Part shown: positions 42,159 to 56,300 of the stretch, piece by piece
Layout: each line of letters starts with the position of its first letter
How positions within the stretch are numbered: position 1 is the first letter of the stretch
Source: Monocercomonoides exilis
Taxonomy: Eukaryota; Preaxostyla; Oxymonadida; Polymastigidae
Length of the DNA stretch: 64,000 nt
NCBI GenBank assembly: GCA_001643675.2
Contig: LSRY02000027.1
Location: 191,001 to 255,000, forward strand
Direction: 5' to 3'
Notes under the pieces: model-generated
What the model was told of the DNA's origin: nothing
Database searches by the model: none
Seen by the model: only the letters and a program-made list of their open reading frames with translations
Made by a program: the position numbers and the translations under genes

Positions 42159-43040
42159 ATGTCTTTTTCTATTATTATATTAATTAATTTGATTTATTTG
42201 CAGTTTGCTTTCGATTCGATTGTTCAGTCAATAAATCATGATCCTTCTTCAACATGGATTGCTACCGAGACTAAATACTCAAAACTACCTCGACATTTGC
42301 TAAAATCCATGTTTAATCAAGATATTGTGAAAGATTTGCTCTCTCCTATTCAAATATCTACATATCTAAATGAAAATGAAGAAAAGAATTTTGATAGTCG
42401 TGAAAAATGGCCTGATGCTATCAAACCGCTGAAGCACCAAGAGAACTGCAGCGCATGCTGGGCTATTGCTGGAGCATCTGTTTTGTCAGATCGCTTCAGA
42501 ATCTCAAAATGTGATATTGGTGAATTATCACCTCAAGACTTGCTATCTTGCGATAAGCTTGATCACGGCTGCTATGGAGGAACTCCATTGCATGTATGGT
42601 CTTGGCTTTCTACAAAGGGAATTGCTACAGAGGAATGTTTTCCGTATGTTAGTGGTAATGGAACTGTTCCAGAATGTTCGAATAAATGTCAAGATAAAAA
42701 GAAAGCTGTACGCTACAAAGCAAGATCAGCAGCAATTATCCCACCACAATTCATCATTTCTGACTTAATGGCGAATGGCCCACAAGAAGCCGCGTTTTTA
42801 GTTTTTGATGACTTCCTTAGATATTCGAAAGGTGTTTACAAACACAAGAAAGGAGAACTTCTTGGAGCGCATTCAGTGAAATTAATTGGCTTTGGAATAG
42901 AAAAAGGAACAAAGTATTGGTTGATGGCTAATTCTTGGGGAGAAGAATGGGGAGAGGGAGGATTTTTCAAAATTAGAAGAGGGAAAAACGAGTGTGGCGT
43001 TGAATCAATGGTCTTTGCCGGGACGCCTCAATGCGATTAA
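42159..43040 (+). CDS. Cathepsin B-like papain-family cysteine protease, 293 aa
   Basis: Intronless. Signal peptide about residues 1-18 (MSFSIIILINLIYLQFAF), then a short propeptide, then the mature domain from about FDSREKWPD. Catalytic Cys100 lies in QENCSACWAIA, with oxyanion Gln94; His238 in GAHSVKLIGFG; Asn258 in MANSWGEEWGEGGFF. CYGGTPLHVWSWL and the DFLRYSKGVY segment are cathepsin B family features. The cathepsin B occluding loop (His-His motif) is absent, as in other protist members, so endopeptidase rather than dipeptidyl activity is expected. The CSACW in place of the usual CGSCW and IAG in place of FGA are slightly unusual. Likely lysosomal or phagosomal digestion. Confidence 0.93.
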   Translation: MSFSIIILINLIYLQFAFDSIVQSINHDPSSTWIATETKYSKLPRHLLKSMFNQDIVKDLLSPIQISTYLNENEEKNFDSREKWPDAIKPLKHQENCSACWAIAGASVLSDRFRISKCDIGELSPQDLLSCDKLDHGCYGGTPLHVWSWLSTKGIATEECFPYVSGNGTVPECSNKCQDKKKAVRYKARSAAIIPPQFIISDLMANGPQEAAFLVFDDFLRYSKGVYKHKKGELLGAHSVKLIGFGIEKGTKYWLMANSWGEEWGEGGFFKIRRGKNECGVESMVFAGTPQCD

Positions 43041-43050
43041 CATGATTATT

Positions 43051-43071
43051 CCCCCCCCCCCCCCCCCCCCC
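43051..43071 (+). repeat. Poly-C tract of 21 C
   Basis: Ten bases after the protease stop codon, in the presumed 3' UTR or intergenic spacer. An unusual pure C run in an AT-rich genome. Confidence 0.9.
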
Positions 43072-43264
43072 TTTGTATTTCTTTGTTTTTGATGTGATCA
43101 AGCACTTCATCTTTGATTTTGTTCGTTTGTGTTTCGATTGTAATCAACAGTTGAAAATAATTTTCATCATAAATAACACACAAATTTTATCTACATGAAA
43201 CTTTAAAAGCAAAAAAAGAACAAACAAATAAATTCAACAAAAAATGTGATGTGTTGTGAAATGT

Positions 43265-44164
43265 TCATTTTCTTTGAATTGGCTTGATATTCATTGAAGG
43301 AAAAACTGGAGGAGGAGATAATGAAGATGGAAGTGCTTGCTCAGCAGAAAAACGAGACGATGAAGAAGGTTGAGAAGAAGATGCTTGCGATGAAGAAGCT
43401 TTAATTGGTGGTCTTCTTGACTTTTGAGATTGTTGCATAACTTCAGTCACAACTTGCTGTCGAGTATCTCCTAGATCCCCTTCAGGCTTTGGATCTAAAG
43501 CGCGAAAGATCTCCATGCTTTTAGTAAGAAATGCGCGGTGCATATTCACTTCAATACTCCCAAGATTATCAAGTTGTATTAGTTCGTGTTCCTCTGATAG
43601 TTTTGAAAGTTCACTTTCTAATTTTCCTTTTCTGACCATCTCTATATCGGCTACGAGACTTCTAATTGTGTCTGCATTTTGAAAATCGTCGTGTGCTGCT
43701 GATAAAAGAAGATGAGCCACTTCAGAATAGTAGAAAGGAAGTGGCATAAAAGTTGGTGTTGTCCTTTCATGCTGTAGTACATCCTGCAGATATCCTAAAT
43801 ATCGAAATTATAATAAAAAATTGAAACAGATAATAGAATGTCACCTGCGTTCATCCACCCAGGAAGACAAATAACGCATTCTTTTCTATCTTTAAAATGA
43901 AGCGCAACCCACAAAGGAACAGTTGTCTTATTTGGAGGTTCAAATGGGCCTATCGTTCCCTTACATAAAAAACAAGGAAATCAGCAAGTGCATGAGAATA
44001 CATTCATAAATCAAAATAAATCTTAAAAATTCATAACAAACAGTTATTGTTTTGAATTCCTCAAGTCTAATTGTTGGTATGATATCTACAATTTCTTCTT
44101 CTGCAATGAATTCTAATTCAGCTGTATCCAAAGAAATAAAATCCTTGAAATCAGAGCATATCAT
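43265..44164 (-). CDS. PSF2: GINS complex subunit PSF2, 255 aa
   Basis: Exons 44042-44164, 43845-43959 and 43265-43794 (123+115+530 nt). PSF2 is part of GINS, which joins Cdc45 and MCM2-7 as the replicative helicase. Signature blocks: LDTAELEFIAEEEIVDIIP, GPFEPPNKTTVPLWVALHFK, CVICLPGWMNAGYLQDVL, ERTTPTFMPLPFYYSEVAHL, then IRSLVADIEMVRKGKLES, LDNLGSIEVNMHRAFLTKSM. The first 185 residues match the usual full length of the family. A 60-70 residue Ser/Pro-rich tail follows that most PSF2 lack. Start taken at MICSDFKDF, the only nearby in-frame ATG. Divergent from the UBR-ankyrin gene, 193 bp apart. Confidence 0.93.
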
Positions 44165-44357
44165 TACTAAAATTAAAAATTTGATCAACCAGCAACCACT
44201 ATATAATAAAATAATTTTCGTTTCGATTTATAATTTCTTCTAATATATTTCCTTCATAATTGAAATTCAAAATGATAGTTTCAGAAAAAAACTAAAAGTT
44301 GAAATATTATTTATTTTTTATTTGATTAGTTCACATATTTTTTTATTTTTCCCTTGT

Positions 44358-47300
44358 ATGACGGATAGCAACGCATCAAGTGTGGATGCTTATTATTAAT
44401 TTTATAGATAACGTATTAATATGATGTTGTAATACTGTTTTTGTTTGCTGATGCAAAATAGTTTTATCAAATTCATACCATGAAAAGATTTCGAATTCTT
44501 TTTTGCGTTTACTGAGTTTTTTCCCAAGGTCGTCATTTAAAGAATTCTACAGAGTACTCGAGTCAGATCTTTCTTGCGGCTTTTATCGTTGTTCAAATTT
44601 GCATCAAAAAAAAATTCTTCAGCCAATGTTTCACTGCAGAACATGCAGTAAAAAAAAACAACCAATTTGTGCGGTATATTATAAATTAATTTACTAAGAA
44701 ATAATTTTTGAAAAAATCTTTCCTTTAAAGTTGTGTGCAGTTATTTGCCATGAATATCATGAAATAGCTTTTGCTGGAATTGAAGATTCTGAAGCAGTTT
44801 GATTTTCTCTCACCGGAGAATGATTTTTTTATATTTAAATTTTTTTCCTCAAATTTTCTTGACAAAAAGTGTTGTTGTTCGAATTGTCTTGGACATTGCT
44901 TTATTTCAAACGAAGGAGATGGCTTGAAAGCACCTTTCGCCGAACGAGACAGACAAATAAGCTTAACAACAAATTGCATTTACGTTGAGCCAATGTTTGA
45001 TTTTATTTGTTTTCGAAATTTAATGAATATCTTTTCAAATATCATTGATCAGTATTTTGATTGGTTTCTTAGAAGCTAATTCGACTTTCAAGCAGCTTCC
45101 AAGGCCATTAAGAGAAAAAACACTTTCAACTTCCACATATTCAATGCATTCGCTTTCGTTCAATCCGTTTTCAAGCAAGTTTTTATCAAAAGTTTTGCTT
45201 CACACTTCTTCACAAACTCCTAACGTCGTTCCAAAACGAAAGCATTGTGCCATGTCTGATGCATCATCCTTCCTTAGCCATCCTCTTTACACTTCTTTTT
45301 TCAAGCGCTTTTCATCCTTTCCTCTTCCATCAAGCTGTACTCTCCAACTGTCTCCTCATCCAATCCACCAGCCGTCCTTCTCATGTGCCACATGCCGAAT
45401 ACAAGGTGGCTTGTGCTTGTCGTGCGTCGCAAACTGCCATTTTGGGCACAAAACAAGTCTTCAGCTGGCACATGCCTGCTTTGCGTGTGTGTGCGGAGAC
45501 GAATACGGAGAGGGTTCCAAGTGCAGCTGCGGGGCGAGCGTGAACGTTGCGTCTCTTGACGAGGCACGTGTCATCAAGCCTATCAGTTTGCAATCGCTGT
45601 TTGCTTCTTCTGATGATGAAGGTGGGCATTCATCAAAGCTACTTCATCCTCCAGCATCATCATCATCATCATCATCATCTTCTTCTTCTCCTTCTCCTTC
45701 TTCATTTCTCTCCATATATTCATCAAAATACTATCACGATGCTCACAAATCGAAAACACTGACGTCAATTCAAGGAATGCAGAACACGTTTAATTCTCCG
45801 TTTATTCCTCATCCGTCTTCTGTTTGGATGGAAATAGCACTCGGCGGTTGGAAAGCTGAGCAAACAAGAGAAAGATTGAAAAGAGAAAAGGAGCTTATTA
45901 ATGATAGCAAAGGTGGTATTGAAACCAGACAGAAAAATGAAATGTTTGATGACGGAAGAGGTGGTATGGAAAATAAAGAAGAAGAAGAAGAAGAAGACGA
46001 TTCCAGAGAGCAGATAGATGAAGAAGGAAGAGACTTGTGTGAAGGCCGAACGATTGTGTTCAAAGAAATAGAGCGTCGAATGAAGCCCTATCTGAACCAA
46101 GTTCTCGGCTATCCCCAGCTCTACAGCTTGATTGCTGGAGAAAGCACACAGCAGAAGCAGATAGAAGCCTATGAACGCGACCCGTCTGTATATGAGCCGA
46201 GCTTTCTGCAGCTCATTCAGCTTGTGGGGATGTACGACCTCTCCCGAAAAGATGGTTTGGGAGTGCGTTTGAAAGAGGAGGCAGACGAGTCATACAGAAG
46301 ACACCAGGGCGAAGGACATCACCCGCCGCCTCTGTCGAATGCGATGGCAACTCCTTTTCTGTCTTCCACTATTCATCCAGTTGGACTGTATGTGTTGTTC
46401 CACACACACCGCACATCATTCGTGGGGACGCATTCGATTTCGTCGGCTTTTCCTCGTCTTCCTTCACACAGGCATTTGATGAGCAACTGCTGGTGGGATG
46501 TGGGAGAGTCCAATATCGGCAAGCACGCTCGACTTAAAGAAGAGCAGAAGCGGAAAAGGAGAATTCGAAAGTTAATTCTGGAAACACAAAAGAACTTGCC
46601 AAAGAAAATAAAGCAATTGAGTGCAGATCCTTCTGCAAGTGATGAATCATCTTCCACAGCAATCGAATCAATGCGAGAAAAAGAAGATGACACAACATGC
46701 CATTCATTTGCATTCAAAGAGTATTTCTATCCAACACCGCCAACCGATCCTGCCCAGCCTTCTTTCACTTCCCTTCTTCCTCTGCCTCTGCCTCCAAGCT
46801 GCTGCCCTTCCACTCCAAAGCCCCGCCAGGCCTTTCTCTGCGCCTCTTGTACAGGAAACCTCCTCAGCGGACTTATTTGCAGAGAATGTGCCTCAACGTG
46901 CCATTTCAGCCATTCAGTCATTTGCATCGGCTTTGTTGCCTTTGAGTGTGCGTGCTGCACCCGCAAAGGAGGAAACGCTGAAAACTGGTTCAAAAGAATC
47001 AGCAGAGAATTGCATTTGGAAAATTCATCGAAGAATGGCATGCAACCAGAACAGAAAGGAAGCCATCAGAGCGGAATTCGATCATATTCAGAGGAAGACA
47101 GACACAGAAATCAAAAGAAGGATTCGAGAAGAGCAAAAAGGAAAGATAACAGCAACGACTCTGAAGAAGATGATGACAATTCTTCTTCCTCTGAAGAAGA
47201 GAGGCAGCGAATGAAGGAGGAAGAGGAAGAGAAGATGAAGAAGAAGTCAGGTGGCAATTGGTGTTGCTTGCTGCAGAACGGAGCAGCAAATGAACTGTGG

Positions 47301-50300
47301 ATGCTGTTTGAGGAGCGAAGGCGTTGTGTGATTGAGTGGATGAAGGACGAAGCGGAGTGGACACGGCAGATGCACAAGCTGAGGATGATCGAAGACTCAA
47401 AGGAAGACAAGGAAGAGGGATCATTCACACAACAGACAAGACAGAGCCGGCAATTCAGCAGAACGACTTATCCTGTCCCTTATCCACCAGTCAGCCTGCA
47501 AAGATTGTATCAAACATCCTTTTCGCTCCATTCTCTGTTCTTCTTTGCCTGTGCTGCGTCTCAGCTGGATATTGTGTCCTTCTTCGTGTCTGACCCTCTC
47601 TTTGATGTCAACACTGGGATTGCCACAGCCACCCACAAAGCAACACCGCTCTGGGCAGCGTGTGCGTGTGGTGCAAGAGACGTGGCGGAGATGCTGCTGA
47701 CTCGGACTGATCTGCATGTGAACGAAGGGCTGTGGGAAAAGCGGGAGTTTCTCAACCAGATTGTGCACGAGTCGCCTCTTTATGCAGCAATTGCAAGAGG
47801 AAAGCATGAGATTGTGCAGCTTCTGCTTTCTGCTCTTCCTCTGAGCCCCTTTTTGAGAGAGGCATATTTACCTCGCTTTTCCCCAACTGCTGCATGGCCC
47901 ATGATCGATGTATGTGATTGTGTCCGCAGCGAGCGTCTGAAGCACGTGATGTCCTGCTTCTCCCAGCTGCAGAATGAAGGAGATTCCGAAGGAAATAACA
48001 GCACTGGCACAGAATTGGAAGGAAAACGAAGAGACAAGCTTTCTGAATGTTTTATTATTGACAGCCCACTTCGACGCAGACTGTGGAAAGCAGCGTCAAA
48101 AGGAATTTCTCCGCTCCTATTTCTCCGAGACGAAAAGATAAAGAAAGAGAAACGCGAGAGAAATTTATTGATGAGTGAGATTGGTGAAGAAGAAGGTGAA
48201 ATTAGCAATAATTTTGAGTATATCGTGTGCGAAGGCACACATCCTGATCCATCTTCGTCTGACAAATGCAGACAAATTGACATCGATGGCTGGATAGACA
48301 AAAGCCTCGCAAACACCAGCCAAGACTTTTGCTGCGATGAAGAGATGTGTGTGAAGCAAGTGAAGAGCATCGGAAACGAAAGAGAGGGAAACGGAGCTTA
48401 TTTTGCAGGAGGCATTTTCATTCCGCAGCTGCAGCAACATCCAATCTTATCAGATAAACGGGCGATTAATATGAATTGTGGGTACCGCATGTTTTTCATC
48501 ACTCAGCCACCGCTCTCCAGAGAGATGGAGACAGGAAACCTTCAACTTCCTGTTCCAGAATCCTGTTTGGAACACATTGTGATTGCTTATCCTCAATTAT
48601 TATTATCATCATCTTCATCTTCATCTTCATCTTCGTCGTCATCATCTTCTTTTTCTTCTTTAAATTCTTCTTCTTTTTCTTCTTTAACTTCTTCTTCTTT
48701 TTCTTCTTCTTCTTCTCGATATTCAACTGCAAATTCATCCATTTCAAATACAAGTATAACAAAAAGTGACAATTCTGAAGAATCACACAAGAAGCAAAAC
48801 ATGAGACTTGTATCTGTTCCGAAGATTTCCCCGCAAACAATCAGTTTGTTGGATAGCCTTTCTAGTGAGCTGTCCTTAGAGTTCCGCTATCTTTCGTCTG
48901 TGCTTTCATCCAGAGTGCCAAAAACAACAAACACGTTGGGCGTGCCGTCATTCGCAGCCAAAAAAAAGAAGTTTGTAGGCGATGTGGAATCCAAATTCTC
49001 AACGAGTATTACCTATTCAAACCGCGCGACGAGGCCAATCACCTTTCGCATAGGCAGCAACATTGTCGATGTGCCAAGTGTTCTGGTGAACACCACTTCC
49101 AACAACAACAGCAGCAGCAGCAGCAACAACAACAACAGCAACAACAGCAACTCAGCCAAAAAACAGACACTCAGCGTTGGGAATTGTCTTTTCCGCCGCT
49201 CGACAGAAATGCCACAGAGCACATCGCTGAAAATTCGCAGCAACATTTCAAATAACACTGCCCCGCCATTCTCAGGCGAGCGCCGAGTGTTTCCGTTAAT
49301 CCAAGACGACACGTCACTCTCAGACTTCAAAAGGAAAGCAGACGTGAAGAAAGAGCTGGAGGCCCTGCAGAAGGACAGCTCTGATCTGCGTTATTGGAAT
49401 CTCGAAATGTGTTTTGCCAAACACAAACGCATCCGAAAAGAGCAAATTGACATGCACGCCGTTCGGATGCTGAACGAGAGCCAAAGAGAAGAGGCGATGC
49501 TGCTGGAAGCTGCAGCATTTTTGGAGCTGAGGGAATATTTGATGAAGATGATGTTCAGACAAATGAAGTATCCACCGAAAATTGCTGAAATAACTGCGAT
49601 GCTGAGAAAGTGGCTGTTCATGAAGCTGAATAAACACACATTCTTAAGAGAAGCCAGAAGGAGCAAAATGACATCAGCAATGAAACGCAAATCTGGCTGT
49701 CACAACATCACAAATGGGAGCTGTGGTGGAAGCGAATCGTTGGAATCGAAAGAACAAGAGCTGATGAAGATGTTTGCAGAATATGATCCGATTCCTCGGC
49801 CGAAGTGTTGGATCAACGATCCACAAGAGCTTTTCTTTGACGGAACCACTTTTGCGGAAGAAATGAGGCTTGGCGAAGAACGAGAGAAAAGAAAGAGGTA
49901 TGCACAGACGGTGCGCCAGATGGAGAATGAGAACGAATATGATGTGTTTATTCCCATTCCACCAGGAGTTGAATGGTATGGCCCAACAGGAACAGCCAAC
50001 ACAGCACAAAATGCAGAGGAAGGAGAAAGCAGAACAGGAAATTCTGCAGCAGCCAGTGCTCACAAGCATTTTGTCGAGCAAGCAAGAAAATGGTGGGCGA
50101 AGATTGAATATCTTGTGCTTCAGATTTGTGGATCGGACGAGGAAAGAAGAGAGCGCGTTAAAGCAATGCAGAAGTTGTACATGCAGAAGTTTCTTGATGG
50201 AATTCACTCTTCTGCTGTTTCTGGTTCTTCTTCCTCTTCCTCTTCCTCTTCCTCTTCCTCATCATCATCATCATCATCTTTATCTTCCTCTACTCTATCA

Positions 50301-53300
50301 TCTCCCTCTTCCAATTCAAGAAATTTTCAATCAAATCATTTTGCGCAAAACTTATTTTATCCTTTGACTGACTTGCAACCCAATAAAGCAACAGATTCTT
50401 CTTCTGATGTAAGCATAAACTATCACTCAACCAGTAAAACAAGAACAGATACAAGTTCAGAGCAACGCAACGCTAATGACTCATCTTCAGAAAACTTGTC
50501 TGATTCAGTCGATTCAGCCGACACTGATAGGTTGGCATGGCTGCTAGATGAAATAGGTGTTCTTCTTAATAAAGCTAAGTCGATGGTTGCTGAAAAACCT
50601 GATGATATGGATGACATCATTCGCAAAGCATATTTTTTGCTGATTGAAGAATGGAGCAATGCTTCATTCAGCGATGAAAATAGAGAAAATATTCAGAATG
50701 AAAAAGAGATGAAAACAAGAGAAAGCAATGAAAATGATAGCAGCGAAGGAACTGCTGGATTCAAAGAATTGTCTCAGCAACTTAGCAATTCGCTTAGCGA
50801 TGAAGATAAGATGATTCTGAGATATCTTCTTCGAACAGGTTTTAACACTGAAAAGGACAAAACAGCAGCTTTTTCAAGTGAATTGTCACAAAACATATAT
50901 TCCAAAGCAGTTGTGTTGCCTTCTGTGCAATCCAGAAAAGTGTCCAGGTTTATTGATGCTCTTTCACCTTCTCATCGACGCAATGGTACATTGTCATTTG
51001 AGCCTCATCGCATCATTGATGGTCTTTTTTCTTCTGAAGCTCCATTGCACTCTGTTAATTCAGTTAATGCATATTATTTCCTGACACCGATTGACAGCAC
51101 AAATAGTTTGAATTCAACTTCTGTGTCATCAAATGCTGTTCAGACAGACAATCAAACAACTTCTTTTGGGGAAACGCAGCTTTCTCCAAATACATCTTTT
51201 CAACAAGGTGCATTGCCAATTGAGCGCTTCCTTCCTTTGGATTATTCGGCACAACACTCGTCAACATCGTTTTTCCTTCCGCGTCAAGCAAACAGTTGCA
51301 ATAATCTGATTTCTTCTTCTCTCCGCTCAGCAATTGACTCCCCATTCACTGTCTCTTCATTCTCAGAAACTAATCCATTTGGATGGTGCCTTTTTGATGA
51401 GCAGGAAGATGACAATGAAGCAGAAGAGGAAGAAATGGAGAAAGAGCAACAAATTGACAGAGATAACGAAATAGAAAGGAAAGAAAATGATGCTATATTG
51501 CACTGTTCTGATTCTAGCATTGAAGAAGAAGATGCTGATGAAGAAGATGAAACATTCAGAAGACCATTGCTTTCAACATCTTTGTTCTGCATTGTTGCAC
51601 ACGATGTGAAAATACCAAACGAATCCCACAAAGCAGAATCACACGAAGATACAAGCTCAGACAGTTTCTCATCAGAAATGGTTTTGGATGTGTATCTTGT
51701 ACCGCCCATGCACAACATAAAGGACGCAGCTCCTGCTCTTCAGCTTCCCGTGTTTGAGTCAAGCAGCTCGTTCATTGCGTGCTATTCGCGTGATAAGATC
51801 ACTGTCGATACACCAACATATTTGTTGAGCATTCTGAAGCAGATCCAAAATATCCACTTTTTGTCAACTTTCTTTGAATCTGCACTTTTACATGACAAAA
51901 ACAAGATTTTTGGACAAAATCCATTCAGCAACGCTAGGTTTAAGCCTTTTGTGTCTCCTGAGTATGAGGAAGCTTCCACAGCAGAGTATTCAACATCCTT
52001 TGTGCCTCAGTCCAACGTCCCGCCATTTGCATACTCTTTGGCGTGTCTGAACACTTATCCATTCACTGCCACTTCAGCTGCTGATCCTCTGCTTCTTTCA
52101 CAGCTCAATGCGCGTGCAATGAAGAACGGATACCTTTTGCCTGAGCCACCAATCAGCGCAGCTGTATTGCACAGTCACTGGTTCATGCAGTATGTGACCA
52201 TTCCTGCTTTCTACAAGAAAAACAACTTGAATTCTTCATTTTCGCATAATACAGAGGTGGAAAACTTTATATCAGATGACGTTGTTCTAACAAGCGACAG
52301 CGTTACCAATAACTTGCCTATTGCTTCATTGAATACATATTATCCAAGCACAAATAATACAATAGGTGGGAAGTTGTATTTAAGCCAAGATATGATCGAG
52401 CAACTGAAACTCGATTTGTCTGGTGCAATTGAAAAAGATGTTGGAGATCCGTATCCAAATCTGTCAGTGACAAAGATGCCGCTCTATGGCTCCATGCCAG
52501 CATCTGATAATGAGATTGTTCAATACTCAACTGAACATAAGAAGAATGACTCAATTCCTGTGATTCCGCTCAGAGTAGATCTGCCTGTGTTCACCATTCC
52601 TCCGCTCTTTGCAGCTGTGGCAGAGGGCGACTGGAGGACTGTGCGGATGCTGCGTGTGTGTGACGAGATGAGCAGAGAAGACAACAGTTCGTCTACATGT
52701 GAGATATCCTCCTCGTCCTGTACTCACAAGCAAATCAATCTGCGAAACGAATGCGAAGTGCGCAGTTGGCAGCAGATGTGGAAAGAAAAGATGGAGTCTG
52801 ACTCGGATGGAAGCGCATTAAACGGAAATGAAGAGCTCGGGGCAATGGCTAGAGGCTTGATGAGCAATGAAAGTGAAGAGAATGAAATTGGAAAGGAGAA
52901 TATAACACTTCAGATAGTAGGCAAACATTCCGATGAAGCAAAAAGAAGATCTACGAAATCTAATGAAAGCAATGAAGATGAGTCTTCATCTGAGGCATCT
53001 GATAGAGATGAAGAAGACTCCATATCTGCCTATGAAGAGTCATCATCTTCAGATGACTCATACTATCAGAATCCTCTTCCTCCTTTCGTAACTCTCAGAG
53101 ATTATGCTTCTTCAGCATCAGAATTCCCATTGATCCATGCTGTTGCTGATGATAATAACTTCTGGCTCCAAAATCAAACGGAGGATGGGTTATATTGCGA
53201 AATCAAAAGATTCATAGGTGATGGCAACTTAGCAGACTCATCAATGCTACATGTCTTGGATGATACTTCTTTGTGTTCTTTAGCTGATTCTTTGTCTGAT

Positions 53301-56300
53301 TCTGCAGAAGATAATAGAAGGCCTTCTTCAGTTTCAGATTTTTCTTTTCATGTTGATGCCAACATACGCACGCTTGGTCGTTCTCCTTTGTTCCATGCTG
53401 TGGAGATGGGATATGAAAGGTGTGTTGAAGAGCTATTGCAGATCGAAGATATTGACATAAATGAGTGGAAGGGGAAGAGCAAGATGCGCAGAAAACCAGT
53501 CACAAAGGATGGACTTGAATGGGATGGAGCTGAACAGACACTTCGAAGCGACGGGAAGAAGGAGACGGTAAGCAAGTGCCCTCACCAAATCAACAATCCA
53601 GATACAGAAAATGCTAATACATATACAACTCCGTATCTTTCAGTTCTGCTCAGAGAGGCATTAATAGGCAGCACATTTACAGTCACGAGGCAAAGCATGC
53701 CACCGCTTGCACTTGCTATTTTGAAGGGGAACACTCGAATTGCTGCACGTCTTTTGAACCACAAGAAAAGAAGCACTAAGAATTCAACAAAAATGGAAGA
53801 AACATTTCTGCAAATGGAAGGAACTTGTTTTGATGATAGAAGTGATGGTTGTAACTTCGACATTGATCTGCATCGTGTGTTCTATGAATGCTCCGAAGCA
53901 ACCTTTTTAACGCCTTTCCGGATGGCAAAGGGACTCAACAGAAAAACGATTCTTTCGATGATGAAGCAAAGAGATGATGAGATGAATCACAAATCAGATG
54001 AACTTTCATTGCTTTCTGCTGAGAACAACAGAATGCTGAATAAGAAGAGAAGCCTTTTGCGTCCTGTTAATATTACAAGTGAAGATGAGAAACAGATTAT
54101 CATTCATTCGCTTGTGAATTTATACATTAGTCATCATAAAAGGCACTCTCAAGCGAAGCTGCCATCAGAATCAGCTTCTTCAGTCTCATCTTCATTTATT
54201 TCTCGTTCTGCTGCTTTTCTGGCTCCTTTGATGCTTGATATTGTGTCATGGATAACAACACAGACAAAGATTGCCTCATTCAATTTGTTTATAAAGCAAA
54301 ATTCAAAAGGCTCAGAAATTGTCTCTGATGTTCTTCCTCCGAATGTTTATCCTTCTGAAAATCCTCTTCTTCATTCTCCGCACAACATCCTCCTCTTCCC
54401 TCTTCTTTATTTGCCAATTATTCCTCGTTCTTCGACTGTATTTAATGAAGCTTCTTCTTATTCATCTTCATCTTCTGCATTAAGTGATATACCTCAAATG
54501 GTGTCATTGTTTTATGTTTTGGTCTTAAAGAACCGTTCCATTTTCTCGCGTGTCATATCTTCTGGCTCTCTTCCTCTTGTTGAATGGATGTTTTCTGTTC
54601 TTTCTGTGCAAACGTTTTCTTCGCTGGAAATACCAACAACGACAAATCTTCTGCAAAGCATTGGCGTGACAGAGAATGACTTAGAGAGGCTATGTAAAGT
54701 TTGTGCAACTGAAGCTGATTCAGACAAGACAAATAATCAAAATGAAGAATTATCCGATGAAAAAATGGGCAAAATGTTTTGCTCTTGTTCTGAAGATGAA
54801 GAAAAAGAATCTCAGAAATGCTGCTCTTCAGATAACTTGTCATTACAGTGTTCTTCTTCTTCTTCTTCGGCTGCATCTCCTTCTTCTGCCTTTTTAATTC
54901 CTCGTTCTCAATTCTTCACAGATCCATCAAGTTGTGATGTGGAGCTGCCTTTTTACGAGCCATCATTTACTCAAATTACTGATGCAAATGCTCACAGAAA
55001 AAGAAAGATCAAAGTTGAAGTTGCAAAACAAACAAAAGTGAAACACGGTTCATTTGAATTTTTAGATTTACTAACATTGTCTTTTAATTCAGCCTTAACT
55101 TCAGCACAAACTGAACCATCGCCGTATCTCTTCGACATTCCATTGTCTTTATTCAACCCAAATGATGGAAATATGCCATTATTATGCTCAATTATTTCTA
55201 ACTTTAGTTCAGAAGAAGATGCTTGGCCAGCAGAATGTTTTACTTCTGCATGTTTGTCTTCATCTGCATCATCATCATCATCATCATCATCATCAACTTC
55301 TTCTTCTTCTTCTTTTTCTTCTTCTTCATTGATTTCATCTCATTTATCATGTTCTTCGGCATACATAATTAGATGTTTCGAGCTATTTTTACTAACATTT
55401 TGGAGGGGTTCATCTGTGTCTGGAAATCAATCATGTCTTGATTGGAGTCAAAGAACGAGCAGCGGTGGAACAATTCTCCATTTCTGTGCTTTGACAGGCT
55501 CAGCTTGTGTGTTGCAATTTCTTCTTTCTCTTTTGTTGGCTCATTCGAAATCAAATGAATCCAAACAGCTATCTCACATGTCTCCTATCTTCTCTCCTGT
55601 TACTTCCAGCACTGCCTCTGCTACTCCAACGACTACTTCTTCAAACATAAAGGCATCAATCTTGCCTTTTAATGCATCTAAATATCAAACAGCAGCCAAT
55701 TTGCAGTTATCATATGATTCATATCTTTTGTCGAATGATGCAAAGCATTCTTTCGCTCATTCCATCTTTTCAGATTCCGACTTTTTCGAATCAGTCACAA
55801 GTGTTCACAACTTCTGTGTTGATTCTTCGAATTTATCTTTCATGGCAGCTGATCCGCTGTCCTCATCTCTTTCACACAACTTCACACAACAGCTGAAAGA
55901 CTCCTTAACAGACATGAATTCTGATCTGTCAATGAAGAGGCTGCTGTCTGTCATTGATGATGTTGATGCTTCACACATGTCATCATCATCTTCCTCTTCC
56001 TCTTCCTCCTCCTCTTCTTCTTCTTCTTCAAAACTGTTATCTATCTCTTCTTCGATCTCTTCCCCTTCTAATGATTCTTCTTCATTTGAAAACTTCAATA
56101 TGCATGCTGAATCCCAATCTGATAGCTTGTTTGCTTCACCTTATGTTGACTGCCATCTTCTTGCTCTCCAAGAATCACGCGCATTGCAGCGAAAGATGGA
56201 AGAAGAAGAGGAAATGGCATCACTGATAACAGAATCGCTGAATAAAGACATTCAAAAAAGAGAGAGAAAGTTGAATGAAATCATTGATCGATTATTGGAT

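Noticed and set aside
45247-56226. Many secondary frames on both strands under the giant UBR-ankyrin exon
   Set aside because: All overlap the 4,076-codon main frame, which carries the zinc boxes and ankyrin repeats.
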